Assembly (NCBI GenBank): GCA_050305975.1
Contig: JBNLGI010000226.1
Location: 1-31,515 of the forward strand
Origin: Thiodiazotropha sp050305975
GTDB taxonomy: Bacteria > Pseudomonadota > Gammaproteobacteria > Chromatiales > Chromatiaceae
Length of the DNA: 31,515 nucleotides
Direction of reading: 5' to 3'
Part shown: positions 1 to 9,100 of the stretch, in pieces
Layout: each line of letters begins with the position of its first letter
How positions within the stretch are numbered: the first letter of the stretch is position 1
Position numbers and translations under genes: made by a program
Notes under the pieces: model-generated
Databases searched by the model: none
Told to the model about the DNA's origin: nothing
What the model saw: only the letters and a program-made list of their open reading frames with translations

Positions 1-952
1 GGCCCAGCTTGGCGGCGATGGCGTCCATCAGCTCGCCGGCGATGTCGAGGCCGAACTGGGCATCGAGTTCGCGGATGCAGGTCGGGCTGGTGACATTGAC
101 CTCGGTGAGATAGTCCCCGATGACGTCGAGGCCGGCGAACAAAATGCCCCGTTGACGCAGCTCTGGCCCCACCTGGTCGGCGATCCAGCGGTCGCGATCG
201 CTGAGCGGAATCCCCTCGCCACGACCGCCGGCCGCCAGATTGCCGCGGGTCTCGCCCTGTGCCGGGATCCGTGCCAGGGCATAGGGCACCGGCCTGCCGT
301 CGATCATCAGGATGCGCTTGTCGCCATGGCTGATCTCGGGGATGAAGCGCTGCGCCATGGTATAGACGCTGGCGTGCTGGGTCAGGATCTCGAGGATGAC
401 GCCCAGGTTGGGGTCGTCGGCTTTGACTCTGAATACGGAAGCCCCGCCCATACCGCCCAGCGGTTTGAGGATGATATCGCCGTGCTCCCGGTGGAAGGCG
501 CGCAGCTCCTCCTCACGGCGGGTCACCAGGGTCGGCGGCGTGCACTGCGGGAAGTGGCTGGTGAAGAGCTTTTCGTTGGCGTCGCGCAGGCTCTGAGGCC
601 GATTGACCACCAGGCAGCCCCTCTCCTCGGCGCTCTCCAGCAGGTAGGTGGTGTAGATGTACTCCATATCGAAGGGCGGATCCTTGCGCATCAGTACCAC
701 ATCCAGCTCGTGCAGCGGGATTTCCCGCTCCTCCCCGAGCCGGTACCAGCCTGTCGCATCGTCATCCACCTGGAGCTCCCGGATTCGCGCATGGCAGACT
801 CCGTCCCGCAGGCTGAGGTCGTTCTGCTCCATATAGAGGAGTTGCCAACCCCTGGCCTGAGCCGCCAGCAGCATGGCGAAGGTGCTGTCCTTGTGGATTT
901 TGATGGAGCCGATGGGGTCCATCAACACGCCGAGCCGGATACTGTGGTTCAT
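1..952 (-). CDS. gshB: Glutathione synthetase (3' end cut by window edge)
   Basis: ATP-dependent ligase joining gamma-glutamylcysteine and glycine to make glutathione in the cytosol. The translation starts MNHSIRLGVLMDPIGSIKIH, the usual GshB N-terminus. It continues with the conserved blocks LMRKDPPFDMEYIYTTYLLE, the ATP-grasp segment GDIILKPLGGMGGASVFRV, and near the window edge LFAGLDVIGDYLTEVNVTSP, which carries the metal-binding Asn-Val-Thr region. About 317 residues are visible, close to the family's full length, so only a short C-terminal tail is missing. The ATG at 952-950 has a GGAAAG-type ribosome site just upstream and overlaps the stop of a short upstream ORF by ATGA. In other gammaproteobacteria gshB often sits next to pilG, as roughly here. 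Confidence 0.96.
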   Translation of the reverse strand, partial: MNHSIRLGVLMDPIGSIKIHKDSTFAMLLAAQARGWQLLYMEQNDLSLRDGVCHARIRELQVDDDATGWYRLGEEREIPLHELDVVLMRKDPPFDMEYIYTTYLLESAEERGCLVVNRPQSLRDANEKLFTSHFPQCTPPTLVTRREEELRAFHREHGDIILKPLGGMGGASVFRVKADDPNLGVILEILTQHASVYTMAQRFIPEISHGDKRILMIDGRPVPYALARIPAQGETRGNLAAGGRGEGIPLSDRDRWIADQVGPELRQRGILFAGLDVIGDYLTEVNVTSPTCIRELDAQFGLDIAGELMDAIAAKLG

Positions 953-1038
953 CGGCTTTCCAGAGCGCACAGAGCGGCGTCGCAAAGGTGTGGACGGGTA
1001 TCCGCGGGGGGCGCGGAGATGAGGTCGTGTATGTTCAT
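949..1038 (-). CDS. Possible 29-residue upstream ORF of gshB
   Basis: An ATG at 1038-1036 opens a 29-codon frame that ends in TGA at 951-949. That stop overlaps the gshB start as ATGA, the arrangement typical of translational coupling. The peptide holds two cysteines and ends CALESR. I do not recognise it, and no strong Shine-Dalgarno sequence precedes it. It could be a leader peptide that affects gshB translation, or simply a chance open frame. Expression is not shown by the sequence. Confidence 0.25.
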   Translation of the reverse strand: MNIHDLISAPPADTRPHLCDAALCALESR

Positions 1039-1058
1039 GCGCGCATCTTACTTGGGTT

Positions 1059-1080
1059 GAAAAACAGAGTTAAGTTTTTC
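1059..1080. promoter_or_regulatory. Inverted repeat upstream of gshB, possible operator
   Basis: Perfect 7-bp arms GAAAAAC and GTTTTTC are separated by 8 bases. The repeat lies about 20 bases upstream of the short ORF that leads into gshB, in the AT-rich divergent region. It could be an operator. It is too AT-rich to be a convincing terminator, and chance occurrence is possible. Confidence 0.3.
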
Positions 1081-1165
1081 CCTTCAGTGCCGCTAAAAGG
1101 GCGTACATGAGGTGACATTTATCTTTGGCTGCCAATAAGTAATGAATAAAATGGGAAGTGTATTC

Positions 1166-1194
1166 TTGAAGCGGGCAGGCTCTCTTGCTATTTT
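1166..1194 (+). promoter_or_regulatory. Weak sigma70-like promoter candidate
   Basis: TTGAAG at 1166-1171 and TATTTT at 1189-1194 are 17 bases apart, each matching 4 of 6 consensus positions. This would drive the exported protein starting at 1309 and perhaps the genes after it. It was picked by eye only. Confidence 0.3.
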
Positions 1195-1308
1195 GGCAGA
1201 GTTTTTTGTGGTTATTGGTTCAGAACCGCAGGAGTGCGACTCAGCGACTGTCTCGACCACAGGGATGAAGTGGGTGGGATCGTCCTCAAAATGCAAGGGT
1301 GCGGTCTG

Positions 1309-1695
1309 ATGTCCATTCGCGCAGCACATGATAATGTGTTGATTTATAGGATATTTTTTACTGTCATGTCATCAGTGGCCCTGTTCTCGTCAAGTGCGTT
1401 CTACACCCATGCCGAAGAGGACCCCTACCTCTCCGCCATCTCCCGGGAAGCGAAAAAGGTGGAGACTCCTACCCAGCCGGCCGTGACCGAAACGAGCGAG
1501 CCGGTGCCTCAGGAGAGTGGTGGACTGGATTTGCAGGCGTTTGAAGAGGATCTCAAGGCACGGTACAAGGGCAGCTACACCTTCTACCAGAAACTGCCCA
1601 GAAGAAGCCGGGAAGAGGTCTTTCTCGAGTATCGCAATGGGGCGTCCATCGATGAGATTCGCAAAAAGATCATGGACCGCTTTCTCAATCAGTAG
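1309..1695 (+). CDS. Small exported protein, unknown function
   Basis: A 128-residue protein I cannot name. It starts with a basic, then hydrophobic segment (IFFTVMSSVALFSSS) followed by FYTHA and acidic sequence, which looks like a signal peptide cut near residue 35. A Pro/Glu/Thr-rich linker follows. The last ~55 residues hold FYQKLPRRSREEVFLEYRNG and then IDEIRKKIMDRF, probably a helical module. The ATG at 1309 was chosen over the upstream 1234 start because an AAGGGT-like ribosome site precedes it and because it puts the signal segment near the N-terminus. It lies 62 bp before the exported rhodanese in the same orientation, so both may act in the periplasm. Confidence 0.7.
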   Translation: MSIRAAHDNVLIYRIFFTVMSSVALFSSSAFYTHAEEDPYLSAISREAKKVETPTQPAVTETSEPVPQESGGLDLQAFEEDLKARYKGSYTFYQKLPRRSREEVFLEYRNGASIDEIRKKIMDRFLNQ

Positions 1696-1757
1696 GACAG
1701 GATGGACATCTGCCTTGAATAGGAACATCCGCATATGATTGCAACAAGAGGACATCG

Positions 1758-2480
1758 ATGAAGTTGCCAATCCCCCATATAGTACTGTTCAGTACATTGC
1801 TTTTGGCACTGACGGCCACTGCCGAAGAGGTGGTTGTCGGCGAAAAGGATATGATCGGGCTGACTGCGGATAAGCCCTTTCTGTATGTCATCCATGAGGG
1901 CCGCTCGGTCAAGGTGCAACGCGTTCAGGATCCCGATTACGAACTCAAGGGCTACTTCGCCAGGACGGCGCGCAAGTGCCCTCCTTTCTGCATTCAGCCT
2001 GAGCAGGTCGATCCTCGCATCGCCACCGTAGGTGAGCTGGAGGTGTTCGATTTCATGGAGAAAGAGTTGCGTGACAACAAGGGTCTGCTCATCGATGCGC
2101 GCACCCCAGAATGGTATCAACGCGGCACCATTCCGGGTTCAGTCAACATCCCGTTCACCACTTTCAACGATCCCAATTCCACCGAGCTCGGGCAGATGCT
2201 GGAGTTGTGCGGCGCGCTGCGCCGCGTCGACGTGGGCACCTTGACCCGCAAGCTGGAAGAGATGGGGATCATGGACGGTGAGCAGAAGACGCAGCAGTGG
2301 GACTTTTCGAATGCCAGGAAGCTGGTGCTTTGGTGCAACGGCCCGGCTTGCGGACAGTCCCCCCGGGCGATCAAGGGTCTGCTCAAGGTCGGCTATCCAC
2401 CCGAGAAGATCTTCTACTATCGGGGCGGCATGCAGATGTGGCAGTTGTGGGGATTGACTACAGTGATTCCGGGAGAGTGA
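1758..2480 (+). CDS. Periplasmic rhodanese-domain protein with CPPFC motif
   Basis: A 240-residue sulfurtransferase-like protein. Residues 1-22 are a signal peptide ending ATA before EEV. Residues 73-80 carry the cysteine pair CPPFC (C74, C78), then GELEVFDFM leads into a rhodanese fold: LLIDARTPEWYQRGTIPGSV, and an active-site loop with C193 and C198 (CNGPACGQS). GYPPEKIFYYRGGMQMW closes the domain. The loop after C193 looks about two residues longer than in GlpE-type rhodaneses, nearer the Cdc25-like length. Rhodaneses move sulfane sulfur to thiols or cyanide; the substrate here is unknown. An AAGAGGA ribosome site precedes the ATG. It sits 43 bp before the pilG start but has no known role in twitching. 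Confidence 0.88.
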   Translation: MKLPIPHIVLFSTLLLALTATAEEVVVGEKDMIGLTADKPFLYVIHEGRSVKVQRVQDPDYELKGYFARTARKCPPFCIQPEQVDPRIATVGELEVFDFMEKELRDNKGLLIDARTPEWYQRGTIPGSVNIPFTTFNDPNSTELGQMLELCGALRRVDVGTLTRKLEEMGIMDGEQKTQQWDFSNARKLVLWCNGPACGQSPRAIKGLLKVGYPPEKIFYYRGGMQMWQLWGLTTVIPGE

Positions 2481-2511
2481 GCGTGTCGGTTATTTGGAAT
2501 ATCAGTCACAT

Positions 2512-2516
2512 GAGGG
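2512..2516 (+). promoter_or_regulatory. Ribosome binding site fixing a GTG start for pilG
   Basis: GAGGG lies 7 bases before the GTG at 2524. The in-frame ATG at 2494 lacks such a site, so GTG is preferred. Confidence 0.6.
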
Positions 2517-2523
2517 TTTCAAC

Positions 2524-2928
2524 GTGAGTGCTGATGAGACTGAGATGGACATCTCCGGCGTCAAAGTCATGGTGATCGACGACAGTAAGACGATCCGACG
2601 CACGGCCGAGAGTCTGTTGAAGAAAGCGGGTTGTGAGGTGACCACGGCGACGGATGGTTTTGAGGCGCTGGCAATGATTGCCGACCACCATCCGGATGTC
2701 ATTTTCGTGGACATCATGATGCCCAGGCTGGATGGTTATCAGACCTGCGCATTGATCAAACACAACGACGTTTTCAAGAACATTCCCGTCATCATGTTAT
2801 CGAGCAAGGATGGTTTGTTCGATCGCGCAAGAGGACGGATCGTGGGTTCGGAGCAGTATCTGACCAAGCCGTTCACCAAAGACGAACTGCTTGGTGCGAT
2901 CAGACGTTATGTGAAGAGGGCGGCATGA
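2524..2928 (+). CDS. pilG: Twitching motility response regulator PilG
   Basis: A single-domain CheY-like receiver of 134 residues from the GTG start. The acidic pocket is D19-D20 (VMVIDDSKTIRR), the phosphoacceptor is D63 (VIFVDIMMPRLDGYQT), the Ser switch is in VIMLSSKDG and the conserved Lys is in YLTKPFTKDEL. In Pseudomonas PilG takes phosphoryl groups from the Chp kinase and promotes pilus extension and cAMP signalling through FimV/FimL. It is first in a same-strand row with pilH, pilI, pilJ, pilL and chpC, which is the main ground for the name. Confidence 0.92.
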   Translation: MSADETEMDISGVKVMVIDDSKTIRRTAESLLKKAGCEVTTATDGFEALAMIADHHPDVIFVDIMMPRLDGYQTCALIKHNDVFKNIPVIMLSSKDGLFDRARGRIVGSEQYLTKPFTKDELLGAIRRYVKRAA

Positions 2929-2985
2929 TCACACAGCCTGTTGGGCTGGCCGGTTTGACAGTGAAACATCGGGTGGAATTGTACG

Positions 2986-3423
2986 ATGATTAAGAACTTA
3001 TTTCGCAAGGGCGAGAGCGGCAAGGAAGAGGTGACGACGACTGAAGAGGGTGGGCAGAAAGGCACCATCCTGGTGGTCGATGACTCCCCTACCGAGATTC
3101 ATATCTTCAAAAAGATACTCGAGCGGCAGGGCTATGACATGATCGTCGCGAAAGACGGCCAGGAAGGCATCGAAATGGCGCTTCAGGCCCATCCCGATCT
3201 GATCATCATGGATGTCGTGATGCCGGTGTTGAACGGCTTTCAGGCCACCCGTCAACTCAAGAGCAACGACAAGACGGCGGACATCCCCGTCATTATGGTG
3301 ACCACCAAGGACCAACAGACGGACATCAACTGGGGCATGCGTCAGGGTGCCAACGAGTACCTGGTCAAACCCGTGGCCCCGGCAGAGTTGTTGAGCAAGA
3401 TCAGGGCCCTTCTGAATGAGTGA
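2986..3423 (+). CDS. pilH: Twitching motility response regulator PilH
   Basis: A 145-residue receiver-domain protein. D32-D33 (ILVVDDSPTE) and D76 (LIIMDVVMPVLNGF) form the phosphorylation pocket, and the Lys is in NEYLVKPVAPAEL. Compared with PilG it has an extra ~25-residue charged N-terminus (starting MIKNLFRKGESGK), which I take as real because the ATG at 2986 has a GGTGGA-type site upstream. PilH in Pseudomonas acts with or against PilG, as the second CheY of the Chp system. The last codons overlap the pilI start (ATGAGTGA at 3416-3423), indicating translational coupling. Confidence 0.92.
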   Translation: MIKNLFRKGESGKEEVTTTEEGGQKGTILVVDDSPTEIHIFKKILERQGYDMIVAKDGQEGIEMALQAHPDLIIMDVVMPVLNGFQATRQLKSNDKTADIPVIMVTTKDQQTDINWGMRQGANEYLVKPVAPAELLSKIRALLNE

Positions 3424-3985
3424 ACAGCACCAGAATATGGAAATGCTGGATACGCCGCAGGCGATTGTCGACCTGCTGGGCGACCTTGAACGACGAAGCA
3501 GGGAGCGCGCCAAAGGCCTGCCGCAACAGGAACTGATCCAGAGCTTCTGGGAAGGTGTCATGTTCTACATCGGCGACAATCGTTTTGTCGCCCCACTCAG
3601 CGCGGTGAAGGAGATTCTCAATTTCCCGTCGACGCTGACTCAGGTACCCGGAACCAGACCCTGGATGCTGGGTGTGGCGAATGTCCGCGGTACCTTGATC
3701 CCTGTCATCGATCTGCAGCTGTTCCTGATCGGTAGAAAGACCCGTCGTGGACGCCGCAGTCGGGTGCTGGTGTTCGAGATGGGTGAAAGTTACACCAGCG
3801 TGCTGGTGGGCGAGATGGTCGGTATGCGTCATTTCGCCAAGGAGACCGCAAGGGAGATGAAGACCGCGAACAACAGATTCGAAAAGTACGTAAGACTCGA
3901 ATTTGACCAGGACGGTATGACTTGGCCGGTGTTCAGTCTCTCCGCCTTGGCGGAAGACCCGGGTTTTCAGATTGCCGCGCTTTGA
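3416..3985 (+). CDS. pilI: CheW-like coupling protein PilI
   Basis: A 189-residue CheW-domain protein that should couple the receptor PilJ to the kinase PilL. After ~40 helical N-terminal residues the CheW fold starts at YIGDNRFVAPLSAVKEIL. It continues through WMLGVANVRGTLIPVIDLQ, the RGxxIPVxDL hallmark, and ends in GMTWPVFSLSALAEDPGF. The start overlaps the pilH stop by 8 bases. It ends 48 bp before pilJ. Its order after pilG-pilH matches the Pseudomonas pilGHIJ arrangement. Confidence 0.92.
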   Translation: MSEQHQNMEMLDTPQAIVDLLGDLERRSRERAKGLPQQELIQSFWEGVMFYIGDNRFVAPLSAVKEILNFPSTLTQVPGTRPWMLGVANVRGTLIPVIDLQLFLIGRKTRRGRRSRVLVFEMGESYTSVLVGEMVGMRHFAKETAREMKTANNRFEKYVRLEFDQDGMTWPVFSLSALAEDPGFQIAAL

Positions 3986-4033
3986 CAGGGCGACGAACTA
4001 GGAATTGAGCTTAAGCTTTCGGGAGAGAGTAGA

Positions 4034-6070
4034 ATGAAAGGTAAAGGCGTGGGTGGTACACTGCCCTCTAACAAGGTCATCTCAGCAATGGCGGTGCTGG
4101 TGTTGGTGAGTCTGATCTTGGCATTGGCTTCGTTTTTGTTCTCGGCAAAACGAGACACCTACGACGAACAGTATCTGATCCGTATCGCCGAGCAGCAGGT
4201 GTTGGCTCAGCGAATCGCCAAATACGCGCTCTCTTCCGCACGCGGCGAGCTGGAATCCTTCAGTACCCTGCAGAAAACCCGGGATCGTTTCGAGACCATC
4301 ATGTGGGAGTTGAAGAACGGTTCCAAGTCGGTCGATCTGCCGGCTGCTCCGGGCGAAATCATGCCCAAGGTTCGCGAGTTGGAAAACCAGTGGCTCGCCC
4401 TGCGACAGAACATCGATGAGATCCTCAAGGCGGAGGAGAACATCCTGGCCATCGGCGAGTTCTCCGCTGTGATTTCCGAGTTCGTGCCGCAGATGCAGGA
4501 ACTCCTCACCGAGCTTTCGGAGGTCCTGATCAACAGCCAGGCACCCAGCCGTCAGCTCTCCAATGTGGCCAGTCAGTCGATGTTGATCCAACGTATCAAC
4601 TCAAACGTCAACCAGGTATTGGAGGGTGGTCAGAAGACCGCTGCCGCGATCGATCAGTTCAGTCGTGACGCCGATCTCTTCGGCCGGGTACTGGAAGGTC
4701 TCAAGAACGGCGATCGCGATCTCGGTATCGACAAGCTGACCGACAAGGTCGCCCGTCAACGACTGGAAGACGTGACCACCCTGTTCAGCACCATCCAGGA
4801 CAATGCGGCTGAGATCATCCAGAACATTCCGGACGCGTTGCCGGCCCTGGAAGCCGCTTCTGAGGTCAACGCCTCCTCGGATAGGACCAGTGACGCCGCC
4901 GCGGGCCTGATTGCCGCGTTTGGCGACTCTCCGGGTCGTAGCGTCCTCGGCGTTCCGGTGGGGCCGATCATGATCGCGTTCTTCGGTGCCGCCGCCGCCA
5001 TCTTCCTGGTGCTGCTCGGTATCCAGCTGGTTCTCGATGCCCGGCGCCGCGAGCTGGTCAGCAAGCGTCAGAACGAGAACAACCAGAAGGCGATCCTGCA
5101 GCTGCTCGACGAGATGGGCGACCTGGCTGACGGTGACCTCACGGTGACCGCCAGCGTGACCGAGGACATCACCGGCGCCATCGCCGACTCCATCAACTAC
5201 GCCATCGAGGCGCTGCGCGAACTGGTCACCACTATCAACCAGACCTCGGAACAGGTCTCCGGCGCGACCCAGGAGTCCCGCGCCACCGCCATGCATCTGG
5301 CCGAAGCCAGTGAGCACCAGGCGGAGCAGATCACCCAGGCGAACGACTCGATCAAGGAGATGACCTCCGCCATCGACCAGATGTCGAACGACGCTACCGA
5401 ATCGGCCGAGGTTGCCCGCCGCGCGGTGGAGATCGCCGGTACCGGCGCCGAGACCGTGCGCAACACCATCGCCGGTATGGATGACATCCGCGAGCAGATC
5501 CAGGAGACCTCCAAGCGTATCAAGCGTCTCGGTGAATCCTCCCAGGAGATCGGCGACATCGTGGAGCTGATCGACGACATCGCCGACCAGACCAACATCC
5601 TGGCGCTGAACGCGGCCATGCAGGCCGCCATGGCCGGCGAGGCGGGCCGCGGCTTCGCGGTGGTTGCCGACGAGGTGCAGCGACTCGCTGAGCGCTCCAT
5701 CAACGCCACCAAGCAGATCGAGGCCCTGGTTAAGACCATCCAGGCCGACACCAACGAAGCGGTGACCTCCATGGAGGCGAGCACCTCCGGCGTGGTCAAG
5801 GGCGCGCAGCTGGCGGAGGACGCCGGCGAGGCCCTGAAGGAGATCGAGAGCGTGTCCGAGTACATCGCCGACCTCACCGGCAAGATCGCCGCTTCCGCCC
5901 AGAAGCAGTCTGAAGAGGCGGCCAACATCAAAGACACCATGAGCGTCATCCAAGAGATCACCAACCAGACCTCCGAGGGCACACACCAGACGGCCAACTC
6001 CATCGGCCAGTTGGCGGATCTTTCCGACCAGCTGCAGAAGTCGGTTGCCGGTTTCCGTCTGCCGTCCTGA
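4034..6070 (+). CDS. pilJ: Chemoreceptor PilJ (methyl-accepting type)
   Basis: A 678-residue membrane receptor for the type IV pilus chemosensory system. TM1 is about residues 15-38 (VLVLVSLILALASFLFS). A helical periplasmic PilJ-type domain follows to ~300. TM2 is ~311-334 (IMIAFFGAAAAIFLVLLG). Next come a HAMP-like segment and a long signalling coiled coil, whose hairpin tip is ILALNAAMQAAMAGEAGRGF followed by AVVADEVQRLAERS (about 523-556). GGGAGAGAG precedes the ATG. In Pseudomonas PilJ detects pilin/surface contact. No methyltransferase gene follows it here. The C-terminal half uses GCC, ATC, ACC and GAC codons more uniformly than the periplasmic half. Confidence 0.95.
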   Translation: MKGKGVGGTLPSNKVISAMAVLVLVSLILALASFLFSAKRDTYDEQYLIRIAEQQVLAQRIAKYALSSARGELESFSTLQKTRDRFETIMWELKNGSKSVDLPAAPGEIMPKVRELENQWLALRQNIDEILKAEENILAIGEFSAVISEFVPQMQELLTELSEVLINSQAPSRQLSNVASQSMLIQRINSNVNQVLEGGQKTAAAIDQFSRDADLFGRVLEGLKNGDRDLGIDKLTDKVARQRLEDVTTLFSTIQDNAAEIIQNIPDALPALEAASEVNASSDRTSDAAAGLIAAFGDSPGRSVLGVPVGPIMIAFFGAAAAIFLVLLGIQLVLDARRRELVSKRQNENNQKAILQLLDEMGDLADGDLTVTASVTEDITGAIADSINYAIEALRELVTTINQTSEQVSGATQESRATAMHLAEASEHQAEQITQANDSIKEMTSAIDQMSNDATESAEVARRAVEIAGTGAETVRNTIAGMDDIREQIQETSKRIKRLGESSQEIGDIVELIDDIADQTNILALNAAMQAAMAGEAGRGFAVVADEVQRLAERSINATKQIEALVKTIQADTNEAVTSMEASTSGVVKGAQLAEDAGEALKEIESVSEYIADLTGKIAASAQKQSEEAANIKDTMSVIQEITNQTSEGTHQTANSIGQLADLSDQLQKSVAGFRLPS

Positions 6071-6136
6071 CGTCAGACACGAGGCTTATGATCAGAGAGT
6101 CTAACCACATGGACCACCACCAGCCCAGGTTGGCTT

Positions 6137-6142
6137 GGGGAG
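6137..6142 (+). promoter_or_regulatory. Ribosome binding site fixing the pilL start
   Basis: GGGGAG ends 7 bases before the ATG at 6150. It overlaps the alternative in-frame TTG at 6135, so the ATG is the likely start. Confidence 0.6.
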
Positions 6143-6149
6143 CACCGTT

Positions 6150-9100
6150 ATGACGAACACCCAAGATTTCGGCGCGCTGAATTGGGTCAAGGACGAACTC
6201 GATGTCTCCATCCGACAGGCCCGTCAGGCTCTGGAGAGTCATGTCGAGTCACCCGGCGACGGCAGCGACCTGCAGAGTTGCGGTGATCATCTGCACCAGA
6301 TCGCCCGTGTCCTGCAGATGGTTCAGGTCTATGGCCCCAGCATGCTGGCGGAAGAGATGGAACTGGTGGTGCGGGCCATGGCCGACGGCAGTGTGCGCCA
6401 GCAGGAGGATGCCGCCGAGGCGCTGATGCTGGCCCTCATCCAGTTGCCCGACTACCTGGAGAAGCTGCAGGGCGGTGATGCGGATATACCGCTGATCATT
6501 CTGCCTTTGCTCAACGACCTGCGCGCGGTGCGGGATGCCCCGCTGCTCTCCGAGGCGGCCCTGTTCAAACCCGAGATCGAAGGTGCGCGTGTTTCAGACC
6601 GCATCACCGGCGCCCCCAATGAGGAGTTGCCGCTGCTGGTCAGAAAGGTGCGTCAAAAATTCCATATCGGATTGCTCAGCTGGTACCGCGAGCGTGATAC
6701 CCGTAAGGGGTGGCCGCTGCTCACTGAGGTGTTTAAAACCGTTCAGCAGCACGCGGGCACGGAACAGGTGCACCACCTGTTCTGGGTTGCCGAAGCCCTG
6801 ATGCACGGCTTGATGGATGGCAGCATCGCCCCCGGAATCGCGGTGAAACAGCTGTTCAGCCGTATCGACCGGAAACTGAAGATGATCATCGACAGTGGCG
6901 AACAGGCGGTGATGGAAGACCGCAGTTCGGCGCTGATGAAGAATCTGCTCTATTACATCGCTCGCGCCAAGAGCGAGGACGATTTGGTACGCCAGGTCAA
7001 GGACGCCTACAACCTGGACGAGGTGATGCCTTCCGAGGATCAGCTGGCTCAGGGGCGGCAGGGGCTGTCGGGCTCCAATGCGGAACTGGCCGAGTCGATC
7101 CGAGACGCGGTCAGCATCGAGCTGACCCGTATCAAGGATATTCTCGATCTCTTCATGCGCGACGAAAAAGCGGACATGGAGATGCTGGCGCATCTGGAAG
7201 CCCCCATGCGCAAACTGGCCGACACCCTCGGCATGATCGGGCAGGGCGCTCTGCGCTCCCGTCTCAACCGGCAAGCCGATAACGTCAAGTCGTTGGTCCA
7301 GAAGGGCAGCATGCCGGAAGAGTTCGAACTGATGGAGATGGCGGGCGACATCCTCTACGTCGAATCCTCCCTCAGCACCCTGCATACCGCCCATCCCAGC
7401 GAGGAGAGCGCTACGGAAGAGGGAGGCTGGGGTCTCAACCTGCCGGAAGGCGAGTACCAGAACCTGATCAAGCAGACGGTGCGTGAGGCCAAGGTCGATA
7501 TCGCCAAGGCCAAGGAGATCATCATCGGTTATACCGAGGTCTCTGACGATACTTCGGTGCTGGAGAGCGTTAAGGAGGGCTTCAAACGCGTCGAGGGAGC
7601 TCTGCGTATCCTCAATCTCAACGAGGCGGCCGAGATCATGGCCAAGACCGGCGGCTTTGTCCGCAGCAACATGATCGGCAGCAGCGCGCCCCCGCAGCGA
7701 CACCAGCTCAACTATCTGGCTGATGTCATCAGCGCCATCGAATACTACCTGGAGACCCTGGTGGACGGCGCCGGCGACCGTCGGGAAATCCTCTCTATCG
7801 CCACCGCCTCACTCGGTGGACTGCTCAACGAAGGCAGAGAGATAACCGAGTATACGGAACCTGCCGAAGTGATCGACATGGCAGGGTCAGCCGATCAGAC
7901 GGAAGGCTATGATCTCAAGGAGGAGGAGGTCTCCGACCTGGAATTGGGAGAGAGCAGCCTGCAGCTGGAAGAGCCTGCGCTGCCCGAGATCGAGGAACAG
8001 GCGGTCGAGGCGGAAGCCGTATCCCCGACCGAGATCGCGCCCGTCGTCCCGGTCACGGCAACGGTTGTCGGGATCAGGCCTGAGGAGGAAGAATCGGCGG
8101 CGTCGATCGACAAGCCGGCGCTGGAAGAGATCGATCCGGAGATTCTCGAGATTTTCCTGGAAGAGGCGCGCGAGGAGCTCGCCAGCATACAGATCAGCTT
8201 CCCGGCCTGGCGCCAGAATCAGGCCGACGAGGAGTCGCTGGCCACCTTCCGTCGCTCCTTCCATACCCTGAAGGGCAGTGGCCGCCTGGTCGGCGCCAAG
8301 ACCATCGGCGAGCTGGCTTGGTCGGTGGAGAACATGCTCAACCGCCTGATCGAAGAGACGATCAAGGTCAGTCCCGAGATGCTGGGTCTGCTCGACCGGG
8401 TGATCGAGGCGCTGCCGCACCTGATCGACTGTCAGGAGAGCGGGGAGGTGCCGCAGGTCGACGTGGGGCGTCTCGAGCAGGAGGCCTTCGCCCTAGCCGA
8501 GGGCAAGCCGCTGCCGGCGGCGGAACCGGCCGCGATGATCACCTCTGAGGAGACGCTGCAGCCCGCAAGCGAAGCACCGAGCGCCGAGCTCGAAGCGCCC
8601 GAGCTGCCAGGTCCGGAGGAAGCGGAACTGCAAGCGCCGGCGGAAAATCTGGAACCGGTCGAGGCGTTCCAACTGGAGCTCCCCGAGGAGGAACATCTCG
8701 AGCTGGAGGGTGGTTTCGAGACGCTCCAGGCCGAAGAAGTCGAACCACAGGGCGAGCATCGGGACGAGTCAGAATCGCTCATCGAAATGGAATTGCCCGA
8801 GGCGTCTGAAGCCGAACCGCTGCCTCACGAGCTCGAGAGCGAAGAGGAGCCCTCGCTGGAGCTGGAGTCGATCGATCTGACCTCCAGCATCTCCGAGTTC
8901 GATCTCTCTTCCGAGGCGCTGTCGGAGACCGAAGAGGAACCCGAGGTCGAAGCCACGGCGGCGGAGTCGGAGAGCCTGTTCGAGGATTTCACCGATTCCG
9001 ATCTGGAGATCGAGGTCGATACCGAACTGCTTGCGATTTTTGCCGAGGAGTCGGAGACGCATCTGCAGGAGATCGAGACCTTCCTCGCCATGGCCACCGG

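Larger units (their letters stand above)
953..1308. other. Divergent intergenic region gshB / small exported protein
   Basis: This 356-bp region must carry the promoters for gshB (leftward) and for the exported protein at 1309 (rightward). It is more AT-rich than its surroundings from about 1040 to 1230. It holds the possible gshB upstream ORF, an inverted repeat at 1059-1080 and a weak promoter-like pair at 1166-1194. I see no longer gene in it. Confidence 0.6.

Noticed and set aside
152..1060. 302-codon open frame on the plus strand
   Set aside because: It is the antisense shadow of gshB, whose minus-strand translation carries all family motifs.
4601..5986. 461-codon minus-strand frame opposite pilJ
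   Set aside because: Composition is a mirror of the PilJ signalling domain (Gly/Leu/Val/Asp-rich) with no family features.
6067..6076. CTGACGTCAG palindrome at the pilJ stop codon
   Set aside because: It spans the stop codon and is short; no sign of a function.
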